The notes beneath the pieces were generated by a model. The model was not told the origin of the DNA, did not search any database, and saw only the letters and a list, made by a program, of their open reading frames with translations. The position numbers were made by a program, and so were the translations under genes. From Cephalotus follicularis (taxonomy: Eukaryota; Streptophyta; Magnoliopsida; Oxalidales; Cephalotaceae), in assembly GCA_001972305.1 (NCBI GenBank), contig BDDD01000533.1, positions 186,001 through 250,000 of the forward strand: a stretch of 64,000 nt of DNA. Direction: 5' to 3'. The number at the start of each line of letters is the position of its first letter. Position 1 is the first letter of the stretch. Positions 43,276-53,894 of this stretch are shown one piece after another.

Positions 43276-45109
43276 CAACGATTCAATGAACAATAACATC
43301 GTTTCGTCCATTGAACCACAACAATACCAGTGGAACCAAAGAACATTGCATGCAACTCAATCTGTTTTCATTTCAAATCACAATATACATAACAGGTTAA
43401 CTATTCATAGCAACCAACATCATTTACACAATCTTCAATCCACAATATTCATGCATTTCACCAAATGACTATAATTGAACTAAAAAACACAATTATAAAA
43501 TCCCCACCTCAGATTCCAAGTTAGGAATCGTAGTCCACTTCCTCCAAAGTCACAGACCATTAGCACTTTAGGTCCCAAGTCTTGTACAGTAGTTCCAAGT
43601 CCAGTTTGAGCTTCCACCCTCGGTTTCGAAGCTTCTAGCCCTTAGCTCCGGGTTCATGTATGGAGAGATATGATCCTTCTCTTTCTCCTTTCTTTTCCGA
43701 TTTTTCTCATCGTGTTCCTTCTCTTTTCCACTCTTTCCTTCTTCTTTTTCTCTCTTATTTTGCAGGTGCATGCTTGAGGAAGATGGAGAGAGTTTATGGA
43801 GTGGTGTTTTCTCTCTCTCTCTTTACAGCCCGCATGCATGGTGAACAAGTGTCTCACTCTTTCTCCCCTCCGGCCTGCATGGCGCACATGTAGTGCCCCC
43901 GACCCGAGTCCACTTTATGCTCAAAGCGAGCCTCGAGGAATCGGTGCGTTACGTGGGGTGAACCATTAACCATCAAATCGTTTAATCATTTAACGATCCA
44001 TTTCGTATCATTTAAAATTAACTTAGATTTAAAACCTAACAATTATTACTCAATAACTTCACAGGATCACATATGCTTACATCTTTGAACACCAAATTCA
44101 AAATGACATATTCTCATTATCATGATTGTTTCTAATACCTTTGCATTTGTACATCGCCTAACATGTAACCATTCATGGGGGAAAAACATAAACTTATCAC
44201 ATCATAAAACAATCATATACTCACCATTACCATTAACTTCTCATACACTCAAATATGTTCAAAAACCTTTGATATCAACATCTTTCATAACAACATCATA
44301 ATCTATAGCATTTGTTTCTATACATTCACATCTATACATCGTTTATCGTAAAACATTACACAGCGGAAAATATTAACACGTGACATTAAAACATAACTTC
44401 ATAGCAAACATACTTCCTTTCGTTACAATTCTTTCGCAAACTTCCTCTAAAGCTCGCAACTTCACATTCAACATTTCCTGGAAGATTTGTTTGAAAATAA
44501 GACATTGAAAGGAGTGAGCTTTAAAGAGCCCAGTAAGAATCATAGTCATAAAATATTATCGAAATCCGTTATTTTTGATAATTTATATCAAAACATTTCA
44601 ACATCATGCATTTCATAATATCTTTGAAAATCATCTTCTAGTTTTATAAATCAGAACATTTCTAAAATCATACATTTTCTGGTATATATAACCAGCATAC
44701 TTGAAAACAATCAAAAACGTTTTCCAATCATACCTTCTTTTGGCTTGTATCACAGCCATACTCGAAAACATCAGTAAAATCGTTTTCTTCACACTTATAA
44801 ACAAAACGTCTTTAAAACCCTTTTCTGTTCATATCTCATGAAACAGAATATTTAATAAAACTTAATGGTCGTGAACCTCTAATGAACCCTTTCACACCAC
44901 TTCACCGGGGCATTGTGCACTCCCCGATTACTATCCTTACATCACATGCATATCCGCGAGCACTTTACGCTCCATTAACATTAATCCGTCTCGGATTCTT
45001 TCCCCTTGGATCGCAATCCAAGGGTGGTTCATTCATTAATCTTTACGAGATTAATCCTCACTGGATCGCAATCCAGTAGTTGTTCATTCATTTCATAAAA
45101 CATTTCTTA

Positions 45110-45420
45110 ATACTTTGAATGACCAGCTCAAAGCATTCATAAAACACTTCTCTTCATTTGAGTACTTAACTCAAATGCATTCATAAATCATTTCTCTTCA
45201 TTTGAGTAGTTAACTCAAATGCATTCATAAAATCATTTCATAAAATATTTCTAAATACCTTGAGTGATCAGCTCAAAGAATTCATAAAACATCATCGTAA
45301 AACATTTCTAAAACTGGTTTCTCATGTAGAAACAGTCATTTCATTCCCTTTGACAATCCATAAAGTATTTTCATTACTTTGAGCAATTTAACTCAAAACC
45401 TTCATAAAACAGTTTTGTAT
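45110..45420. repeat. tandem hairpin repeats in LTR F
   Basis: Five related units have inverted arms such as TTTGAGT...ACTCAAA followed by GCATTCATAAA; the centre varies (ACTTA, AGTTA, GATCAG). Two further hairpins with GGATCGCAATCC cores lie at about 45006-45023 and 45060-45078. They recall the hairpin run of the chromovirus LTR at 8739-8828. Confidence 0.65.
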
Positions 45421-46149
45421 AACATTTTGAAATATTGAATTTCATATAGAAATAAACACTTTCATAGAAAGCTTAAAACATAAACATTAAAGAAGACATC
45501 TTTACGAATTCAGAAAGCTCAAGATCATAAAATTTGGTTGAGAATCGAATCCGTTATGAATATTTAAAGTCAAAGCTTCTATATGAAAACAGAACATGAG
45601 CAGTAGAATGAAACATTGATTCTCATCAAGAATTTGATAGAATTTAGAGAAGCATAAAACATAACATTTAAAGTAGACATATTGAAGTTTCCAAAACATT
45701 AAACCATTCAAAATGTGATCAAGAAATGAGAAAGATATGAATAAAACTATCTGCTGCATAATTTGGACGTAAAACAAAAGCGTACTTTGATAAAATGGGT
45801 ATTGGATTTTCCTTACCTTACTTGATCTCCTCCTCTCCTTCTCTCCCAAGCATCCTCCTCTCTAATATCAGCAGAAACAAACCCTTCATCAACTGAGAAT
45901 GCACCCATATATAAAGAGAAAGGGAAACTTGGAGGCTAAGCTTGCATGGTGTCATCCATGACCTCACCCATGTGAGTTTACCTCCTAGTTGCCCATGTGA
46001 TGGAATTCCTTCCATCCAGCTGATGCCACCTGCCCTTTTCTAGAAAAATATCATAAGTCTTACTTCCCTTGCTTGACACGTGTCCCACGATCCATTTAAA
46101 TCCTCCGAAACGGGACAAAAAGCTAGAATTCTGCACATGACACAGGGCA

Positions 46150-46375
46150 AAGCGTCGACTCTTTATCCCTAAGAGCCGCAAGTCACGGGCTTATCCTGAG
46201 TTCTCCAACTTCTATCCCGACTAAAGCGCTGATGCTTTCCTACAAAGCATCGCCGCTTTAAGTCTCGTCCAGGTCAACCTCAATACTTGATCTCAAAGCG
46301 TCGAAGCTTACATTTGGAGCATCGTCGGTTACCTCCAAAGCGTCGACTCTGTACCTGGAACCGTCGGCGCTTAAG
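46150..46375. promoter_or_regulatory. cluster of seven GCGTCGACGCTT-type units in LTR F
   Basis: Units near 46151, 46224, 46246, 46294, 46316, 46337 and 46361 share the E-type motif. In the minus-strand direction they lie about 240-460 bp upstream of the TATA-like box at 45907-45915. Confidence 0.5.
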
Positions 46376-46566
46376 CCAGAATTTCCAGTCCAAAGCAATA
46401 ACAAATTTCAATTTTCTTCCGGGGGCGCTGCCCCCGAGCCCCCACACGCAGTCCGAGCAGTGGGACCCCCTGTCCACTCACCAGGGAGTGGAATTCCCGA
46501 ACCCCTCGAGCGTAGGGTCATACTACGGGTCCCTTGAAATATTTGCCAATTACACAATAGCAATCA

Positions 46567-48171
46567 TGATAAGCATAAAAATGTGTGATTTTAATGATTT
46601 ATTTATTATATTTTTATGCTTGGAATAGGCTACTGTGGTTGTATTTATTTGGTTTTCAGGTATTATTTCATTATTGTGGAATAAGAGAAAATGGAGCTAA
46701 AACGCTACTTTTCGAGTTAAAGTGGTTTGAAGTCAACGATCGGTTAAAGAGTGCACCCACTTAAGCGAGAGAAGTCAAAATTTAAAACTCAGAAGATATT
46801 GAATATTGGGCTCATATTGTTCATAAAATTAATTGGAGCACTTTTAGTTCTTGGGCCGACTCATTTTGAAGCTCTGATGAAGAGATATTGCAAGAAAACA
46901 AATGTTGAAACATTAAAGCCTATTGCTGACATCATGATGACATCAACTCTCCATATTTACAATTCTCTTTCACGCCGCCACAAGTCATCAGCATCCATGC
47001 AGGCCATGCATTCATCAAGCCCACGCCCTACATGCAACCCATACACACATGCATAGTGTCCAATTCAATGCCAGCATTCTTCAATTTAGTCCATGCAGTC
47101 TTCAACTCATGCACGCCAAAGCCCATATCCATACATCAATTAACGCCAACATGCGCTGCAATTCAAATCAGCCAGCTTCAGCAATCCACATGCATTGCAC
47201 GCAACATGCCTCAAGTCAGCGGCCCAGCATACATGCGCCTCACGAATCAACCCATGAAAATAATAGGGTTTAGTGAGTGTATATATATATTGCAAAAAGA
47301 GCTGACATGCAATTAGAGAGACAGAGAGACGCAGTAGAAAGTAGAGGCGCACGGCATGGAGAAGATGGAGGATTTATTGAAGATATTTGTCACCGTCGTC
47401 ATGTCCGGCTAAGTATTTTAATCCATAGATGTAGATGAACCCATGTTATATATATTTTTCAGTTTTGGTTTCAAGTTTAATTGCATGTTTATGAGACATT
47501 TTTTCTTATTAATGTAGTGACAACATTGATGAGAATAATTTTTAATATATAAAATCTGTTTTGATGATTTATTGTTAGTAACTTTATTTCATCTATATCA
47601 TGCAATATTTTTTTTATGTGATTGAACCAATGACAGCCTTTAACCAATCAACCTTTTGAGAGTATCAAGGTGTGACAAGATAGGTTGTACCTAGGCTAAA
47701 TCACTAGTTTGCTGTGTTAATCAAAGACACCCTTTAACCAATCAACCTTTTCAGAGTATCAAAGTTTGACAGGATAGGTTGTACCTAGGTTAATTCGGTA
47801 AATTTATGCGCTAAACTGAAACTTGTGCCATGAATTTGAATATATATATACATGCGGGGATTCTCACATCTACGGGATTGCTGTTTCATATTAATTTTCT
47901 TATTTATTTATTTTGTTAGTTTACCTTACATGTTTAATTTGAATTGTTTAGTTTTTCATTAAATTAGTTTAATCCAAATCAATTTTTTTTTCAATTTATT
48001 TGCATTGCTAGCTTAGATTAAATTAATCTAGTATTTGTTATTTCTGTTTAGTGGCATCCTAGGTTTATTTTTATAGCATCTCTTTTTAGCTCTTCGTGGG
48101 AACGATCCCTACTTCCACTTGCTAAATTGTTAGATTAGGGTAATTTTGATTCGGCCTAACGACACCCATCA
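46567..48171 (+). repeat. Athila D 5' LTR
   Basis: TATATATAT at about 47279-47290 is a possible TATA box. A segment of about 65 bp (TTAACCAATCAACC...GGTTGTACCTAGG) is tandemly duplicated at 47639 and 47733 (period 94). The end CGTGGGAACGATCCCTAC...ACCCATCA is typical of Athila LTRs. It lacks the palindrome arrays seen in the other LTRs. Confidence 0.92.
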
Positions 48172-48177
48172 AAATTT

Positions 48178-48195
48178 TGGCGCCGTTGCCGGGGA
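48178..48195 (+). other. Athila D primer binding site, tRNA-Asp type
   Basis: TGGCGCCGTTGCCGGGGA is the exact complement of the 18 3' bases of plant tRNA-Asp, six bases after the LTR. It can serve as a family reference for the two-mismatch site in A. Confidence 0.95.
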
Positions 48196-48297
48196 GCGAA
48201 GTGAGTGTCATAAAAATAACTTAGGGAGTTTAGTAAGTAAAAAAAAAAACAAAACAAAAACTTAGGAAATTTTCTTCTTTTTAGTTTAGTTAGATGC

Positions 48298-50085
48298 ATG
48301 CTAGGTCGCCGATCATTATATGCTGAAGTAGTTACTTACGACCTAGAGATTGAAAGAACTTTAGCTGGAATTAGTGCGAATAACAGAATGGGTGAAAATT
48401 ATGACGCACCCCAAAGACGGCCCTTAAGTGAACATTTTACCCCACGTGTATATACCACTGCTTCATGTATTAGGGTGCCTGCTATCCAAGCTGCTCAATA
48501 TGAGATCAAGTCTAGCATTATTCATATGTTACCATCCTTTTATGGACTTGCCAATGAGGAATCGTACAAGCATTTAGATGAATTCATTGAGATTTGCTCC
48601 ACGTTTAAAATTCAGAATTTATTGGAGGATGCCCTTAAGTTGATCTTGTTTCCATTCTCATTGAAAGATAGAGCTAAACAATGGTTACATTCCTTAGACT
48701 CCGTAATCATCACCACATGGTCACAATTACAACAAGAGTTCCTCAAGAAATATTTTCCCATAAGCCGAACTAACCAGATAAGATGAGCTCTCACTAGCTT
48801 TTCGCAACAAAATGGTGAGCAGTTCCACGAGTCATGGGAAAGATTAAAGGACCTCATTCGAAAATGTCCCCATCATGCCATTCCTAAATGGCAGTTAGTC
48901 CAATGCTTCTATGATGGACTGACCGCACAAAATAGACAGATGGTGGATGCTTCTTGTGGAGGTACATTCATGCATAAAAATGAGGACGAGGCTTGGCAAT
49001 TATTTGAGTCCCTCAGCGAGAACTCTTTGAATCATTTATCATCCAGAGTAGAGTCCTCCGCAATGGGTACTCAAAAGAAGGGAGGTATTTATGAGGTGAG
49101 CCAATTTGAGACCATCAAGGCTAAGGTAGACATCCTATCACAAAAGTTAGATAAAGTGCAACCCATAGGGACGCTTCCGACGCAATCTACTCAGAATTCC
49201 ATTGCACAAGAGGCTTGGGCTTTGTGCGCTAGCCCAACACATTATATGAGTGATTGCCCGCTTGCTGTGCATCATCCGGATTTTATTCAAGAACAAGCAC
49301 AAGAAATACAAGGATTCCAACGACCGGGAAATGATCCATATTCCAACACGTATAACCCGGGATGGAGCAATCACCCCAATTTTTCATGGAAGCATCCCAA
49401 TACTAGCCAAAATCCCCCGTATAGGCAAGATAATTCCTTTCCTTATCAAAATGCCTATAGGGATATGCAACAATCGAATTTTCCACCACCTCAAATGCCT
49501 ACGACAAATGAAGATAAGTTGGATAAGGTACTATTTGCGTTAGATGGGATCAACAAGAATAGCCAGAAATATGATCAGATCATTCACTCCCATACCCAAT
49601 CCATCTCCAAATTGGAAACGTAAATAGGACAGCTAGCTGATATGATGAGAAAGAGAGAAGAAGGCCACATGCCCAGTCAAGTGGTAGGCAATCCGAAAAA
49701 TCAGACTGGATAGTGTTCCTACGTAGAACAAGCCCAAGCAATTACTACCTTGAGAAGTGGTCGAGTAATAGGAGAACCGCAAGTAAATGTCCCAAATCTT
49801 TATCCGATTCATGAAAAGAGTCCTGAAGAGAGTGTGTCCTCCAAGAGTGGTGAGAAAGAGACCGTTAGCCGATCTGAAATGGAAGTCACTAAAGCATCCA
49901 CGTCTAAAGAAAATGAACAAAAGGGGAAGAAAAAAGACATTACCTTTGCCACACCTAAAGCACCTTTTCTCGAGTGTTTGCAATCTCCGTCTTTAGTTCC
50001 TCCGTTTGGTAAAAAGTTAGCAAGAATGGACGAGATGATGGAACTGTTTTAACAAGTCCAAATCAACATTCCTTTCTTAGATGCA
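48298..50085 (+). pseudogene. Athila D gag
   Basis: I take the start at ATG 48298, about 100 bp after the PBS (MLGRRSLYAEVVTYDLE). The capsid part has IKSSIIHMLPSFYGLANEE and DRAKQWLHSLDSVIITTWSQL, the CQAM-like region 48800-48960, and a zinc knuckle missing its first Cys (WALCASPTHYMSDC). The C-terminal part is Pro/Lys/Glu-rich. One frame runs unbroken from 48298 to 51363; stops at 48784 (TGA), 49621 (TAA), 49711 (TAG) and 50050 (TAA) interrupt it. The first three fit C-to-T changes of Arg or Gln codons. Confidence 0.87.
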
Positions 50086-51363
50086 ATACGACAAGTGCCA
50101 GCATACGCCAAGTTCTCAAAGGACTTATGCACCGCGAAGTGTAAGCTGAAAACGCATATTCAAAAAACTGTCCATATCACAGAGCAGGTGAGTGCAGTGC
50201 TTTCTAACAAGTTGCCACCTAAAGTAAAAGATCCTGGAGCTCCTCTGATATCTTGCAAAATTGGAAATTTACAAATAGAGAGAGCACTTTTGGATTTAGG
50301 GGCTAGCATTAACATCCTCCCTAGCTCAGTTTATGACCATTTCAGATTTGGAGAATTGAAACCCGCTGAGGTAACCCTTCAACTTGTTGATAGATCTTTG
50401 AAAATTTCGAAGGGATTCATTGAGGACGTTTTGGTGGAAGTAGATGAGCTTTATTTTCCAGTGGATTTTCTTGTGCTTGATATGGAAACACCTGCGATTG
50501 GGAAACCACATTCGATTATCTTAGGTCGTCCTTTCTTAGCAACAGCAAATGCATGCATAAATTGTCGATCTGGAGCTATGGACATATCCTTTGGTAATAA
50601 GAAGTTGAGAATAAACATCTTCAATGCACCCCTAGGACCTCAAGGTGAGGAGGCTTGTTTTGTCATAGATAGTATAGATAGGACATATCATCAGAGTTTC
50701 GTTGACGATGATTGTGAGGCAGATTCAAACACTGTTGAGATTAATGCTCGGTTGGATTCTCCTTTGATATACTCGACTCCTGATAGGATTGACACACAGT
50801 GGTTGGAAAATGAAGTAGAGTTGGCATGGCTAGAAAATAAGCTTAATGAGCCAACATCAGATAGCGAATGGGATCATCTATCCCATTACACTCACAAAAT
50901 TGCCACGCCTAACCAAACGTCCTTTGACATAGAGTTTGATAGCAACTTTATTGAGTGCTTGAAGGAAATAGAAGATGAGGAATCAATTCAACATGAATTT
51001 TTTAAGTGGCTAGATAATGGGGTTATTGAATCAATCTCGGATAGGGAACGCGAATTTGATGAAATCATCCGTGAGTGTATGAGGGAATTTGAGGAGATTG
51101 AAAAAGGATATTTCTTTGAGGTGTTAGGTCCATAACCATTAGAATCAGAGGGTCCATTGCCCACATCTTGGCATAAACCATTCATAGAAAAGTCTCCGAA
51201 ATTTGAATTGAAAGAAATTCCTTGTAATTCATTTATGGGTCATTGTTCCACCTCATTTGAAATTGTGAATGTTCTTTGGGATCGGGAGACTAGTAATTTG
51301 GTAGATTGCATTCTTGACAGTTTTTACTGGTGGAATTCTTGTTGGGATCGAATAAATGAATAA
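50086..51363 (+). pseudogene. Athila D protease and truncated pol tail
   Basis: In the gag frame: VKDPGAPLISCKIGNL, RALLDLGASINILPSSVYDHF (active site Asp-Leu-Gly-Ala-Ser), DRSLKISKGFIEDVLVEVDEL and SIILGRPFLATANACINC, a complete-looking protease. A long acidic linker follows, TAA at 51133, then PLPTSWHKPFIEKSPKFELKE where the RT approach begins, and the frame closes at 51361-51363. RT, RNase H and integrase are not found between here and the LTR. Confidence 0.87.
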
Positions 51364-52195
51364 ATGAAAATATAAAAGATCAGTCTTGTGTGTTTTCATG
51401 GTTTCATAAATTTTAGTAAGGAGAAAGACATAGAATTGAAGTTCTTGCATATAAAAAAAAGAAGAAGAAGAAGAAAAATAATGTTTATTTTACCTTTTTG
51501 AATTCAGTCTTGGTCTGTAGCCTATTTGATTCGAGTAATTAAATCCGAGGGGTGTTTTACACCTAGTTCCTTAAAACCAACTGGTTTGAGAGTAACTGGT
51601 CGAAAGCTCGCTACATGGGTCTTATAGAAAGCTTAATAGATCAAGACATTGCACGAATTTAAGTTGATAAAAAAAAGCAAAAAGAAAAGAAAGAAAAGAA
51701 AGAAATGCAAAAGAAAGAACATATGTGTAAGGGCTAAAGTTCTTTGTCTGACTCCGAACTAGGATTTTATGTTGCTAAGAATGCATACATTGATTGGTAT
51801 ATATGGTGAAACAATAAAAAAAAATTGTTTGCTAAAGATTCCTTAATTGAGATGTGTTTTGATTCTACAACTTGGAACGAGATAATAAAATTCAAGTATG
51901 GGGGTGTTCTATGAATTTTTTAGTAGAGATACATTTAACCTATTGTCAAATTTTTGATGAACTGAATTTTGTGTGTTTATTCACTTGAAAAACACTCACG
52001 AGACAAAACTCGTCCACTAGGGACACCTAGGGGTTTAACGGCTTGTTGCATGTGCTAAATGCAATCGTGATTCCTACGAAAGTGAGTTAGGTTTTTATTT
52101 TTGTTTTTTGTTTGCTGTTTTAGTTTTTATGTTCTTGTTTTTAGCTTTCCATTTGGTTTGCTTGAGGACAAGCAAAGTGCAAGTATGGGGGTATT
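51364..52195 (+). other. Athila D 3' noncoding region with polypurine tract
   Basis: It matches the C region 32310-33302 but carries only one copy of the duplicated segment (about 51518-51650) and none of the nine-T blocks. A PPT-like AAGTATGGGGGTGTT occurs at 51895-51909; the true polypurine tract AAGTATGGGGGTAT is 52181-52194. Confidence 0.8.
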
Positions 52196-53806
52196 TGATA
52201 AGCATAAAAATGTGTGATTTTAATGATTTATTTATTATATTTTTATGCCTGGAAGAGGCTACTGTGGTTGTATTTATTTGATTTTCAGGTATTATTTCAT
52301 TATCGTGGAATAAGAGAAAATGGAGCTAAAACGCTACTTTTCGAGTTAAAGTGGTTTGAAGTCAACGATCGATTAAAGAGTGCACCCACTTAAGAGAGAG
52401 AAGTCAAAATTTAAGACTCAGAAGATATTGAATATTGGGCTCATATTGTTCATAAAATTAATTAGAGCACTTTAAGTTATTGGGCCGACTCATTTTGAAG
52501 CTTCGATGAAGAGATATTGCAAGAAAACAAATGTTGAAACATTAAAGCCTATTGTTGACATCATGATGACATCAACTCTCCATATTTGCAATTCTCTTTC
52601 ACGCCGCCACAAGTCTTCAGCATCCATGCATGCCATGCATTCATCAAGCCCACGCCCTACATGCAACCCATACACACATGCATAGTGTCCAATTCAATGC
52701 TAGCATTCTTCAATTCAGTCCATGCAGTCTTCAGCTCATGCACGCCAAAGCCCATATCCATACATCAATTAACGCCAACATGCGCCACAATTCAAATCAG
52801 CCAGCTTCAGCAATCCACATGCATTACACACAACATGCCTCAAGTCAGCGGCCCAGCATACATGCGCCTCACGAATCAACCCATGCAAATAATAGGGTTT
52901 AGTGAGTGTATATATATATTGCAAAAAGAGCTGAGACGCAATTAGAGAGACAAAGAGATGCAGTAGAAAGTAGAGGCGCACGACATGGAGAAGATGGAGG
53001 ATTTATTGAAGATATTTGTCACCGTCGTCATGTCCGGATAAGTATTTTAATCCCTAGATGTAGATGAACCCATGTTATATATATTTTTCAGTTTTGGTTT
53101 CAAGTTTAATTGCATGTTTATGAAACATTTTTTCTTATTAATGTAGTGACAACATTGATGAGAATAATTTTTAATATATAAAATCTGTTTTGATGATTGA
53201 TTGTTAGTAACTTTATTTTATCTATATCATGCAATATTTTTTTTATGTGATTGAACCAATGACAGCCTTTAACCAATCAACCTTTTGAGAGTATCAAGGT
53301 GTGACAGGATAAGTTGTACCTAGGCTAAATCACTAGTTTGCTGTGTTAATCAAAGACACCCTTTAACCAATCAACCTTTTGAGAGTATCAAGATTTGACA
53401 GGATAGGTTGTACCTAGGTTAATTCGGTAAATTTCTGCGCTAAACTGAAACTTGTGCCATGAATTTGAATATATATATATATATACATGCGGGGATTCTC
53501 ACATCTACGGGATTGCTGTTTCATATTAATTTTCTTATTTATTTATTTTGTTAGTTTACGTTAGATGTTTAATTTGAATTGTTTAGTTTTTCATTAAATT
53601 AGTTTAATCCAAATCAAATTTTTTTTCAATTTATTTGCATTGCTAGCTTAGATTAAATTAATTTAGTATTTGTTATTTCTGTTTAGTGGCATCCTAGGTT
53701 TATTTTTATATATACTCCTTTTAGCTCTTCGTGGGAACGATCCCTACTTCCACTTGCTAAATTGTTAGATTAGGGTAATTTTGATTCGGCCTAACGACAC
53801 CCATCA
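52196..53806 (+). repeat. Athila D 3' LTR
   Basis: Close copy of 46567-48171, with the same tandem 94-bp duplication (about 53273 and 53367) and a slightly longer AT tract near 53470. It ends ACCCATCA at 53806. Confidence 0.93.
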
Positions 53807-53894
53807 AATCAACTTTTCATAAATTAATATCTTTAATAGAAATTCGGGTCGTTACAGCACAAGTGTCATTTTCTTGGTTGCCTTTGGCCACATG

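Larger units (their letters stand above)
46567..53806 (+). mobile_element. Athila D: gag-protease-only LTR retrotransposon with intact ends
   Basis: LTRs 46567-48171 (1,605 bp) and 52196-53806 (1,611 bp) run TGATAAGC to ACCCATCA. The duplication AATCA (46562-46566; 53807-53811) is perfect. PBS, gag, protease and polypurine tract are present, but RT, RNase H and integrase are wholly absent. In a 340-bp stretch compared by eye the LTRs differ at about ten sites, so this is among the younger insertions. It would need enzymes from another Athila. Confidence 0.92.
43889..53856 (-). mobile_element. solo chromovirus-type LTR F, carrying Athila D
   Basis: Ends on the plus strand are TGTAGTGCCC...GGTCGTTACA; the perfect duplication GCACA flanks it (43884-43888; 53857-53861). 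Without Athila D the LTR is about 2.7 kb (43889-46566 plus 53812-53856). The minus-strand reading TGTAACGACC...GGCACTACA and its layout resemble the E LTR, hence minus. It holds no internal domain. A palindrome cluster at about 46150-46375 and a TATA-like TATATAAA/TTTATATA at 45907-45915 are present. Confidence 0.83.

Noticed and set aside
43568-43893. Lys/Glu-rich ORFs on both strands, repeated at 63488-63769
   Set aside because: CT-rich LTR sequence of element E; both copies are LTRs of one element.
47032-47352. ORFs on both strands recurring at 52586-52981
   Set aside because: They are in the two LTRs of Athila D and recur for that reason; no recognisable protein content.
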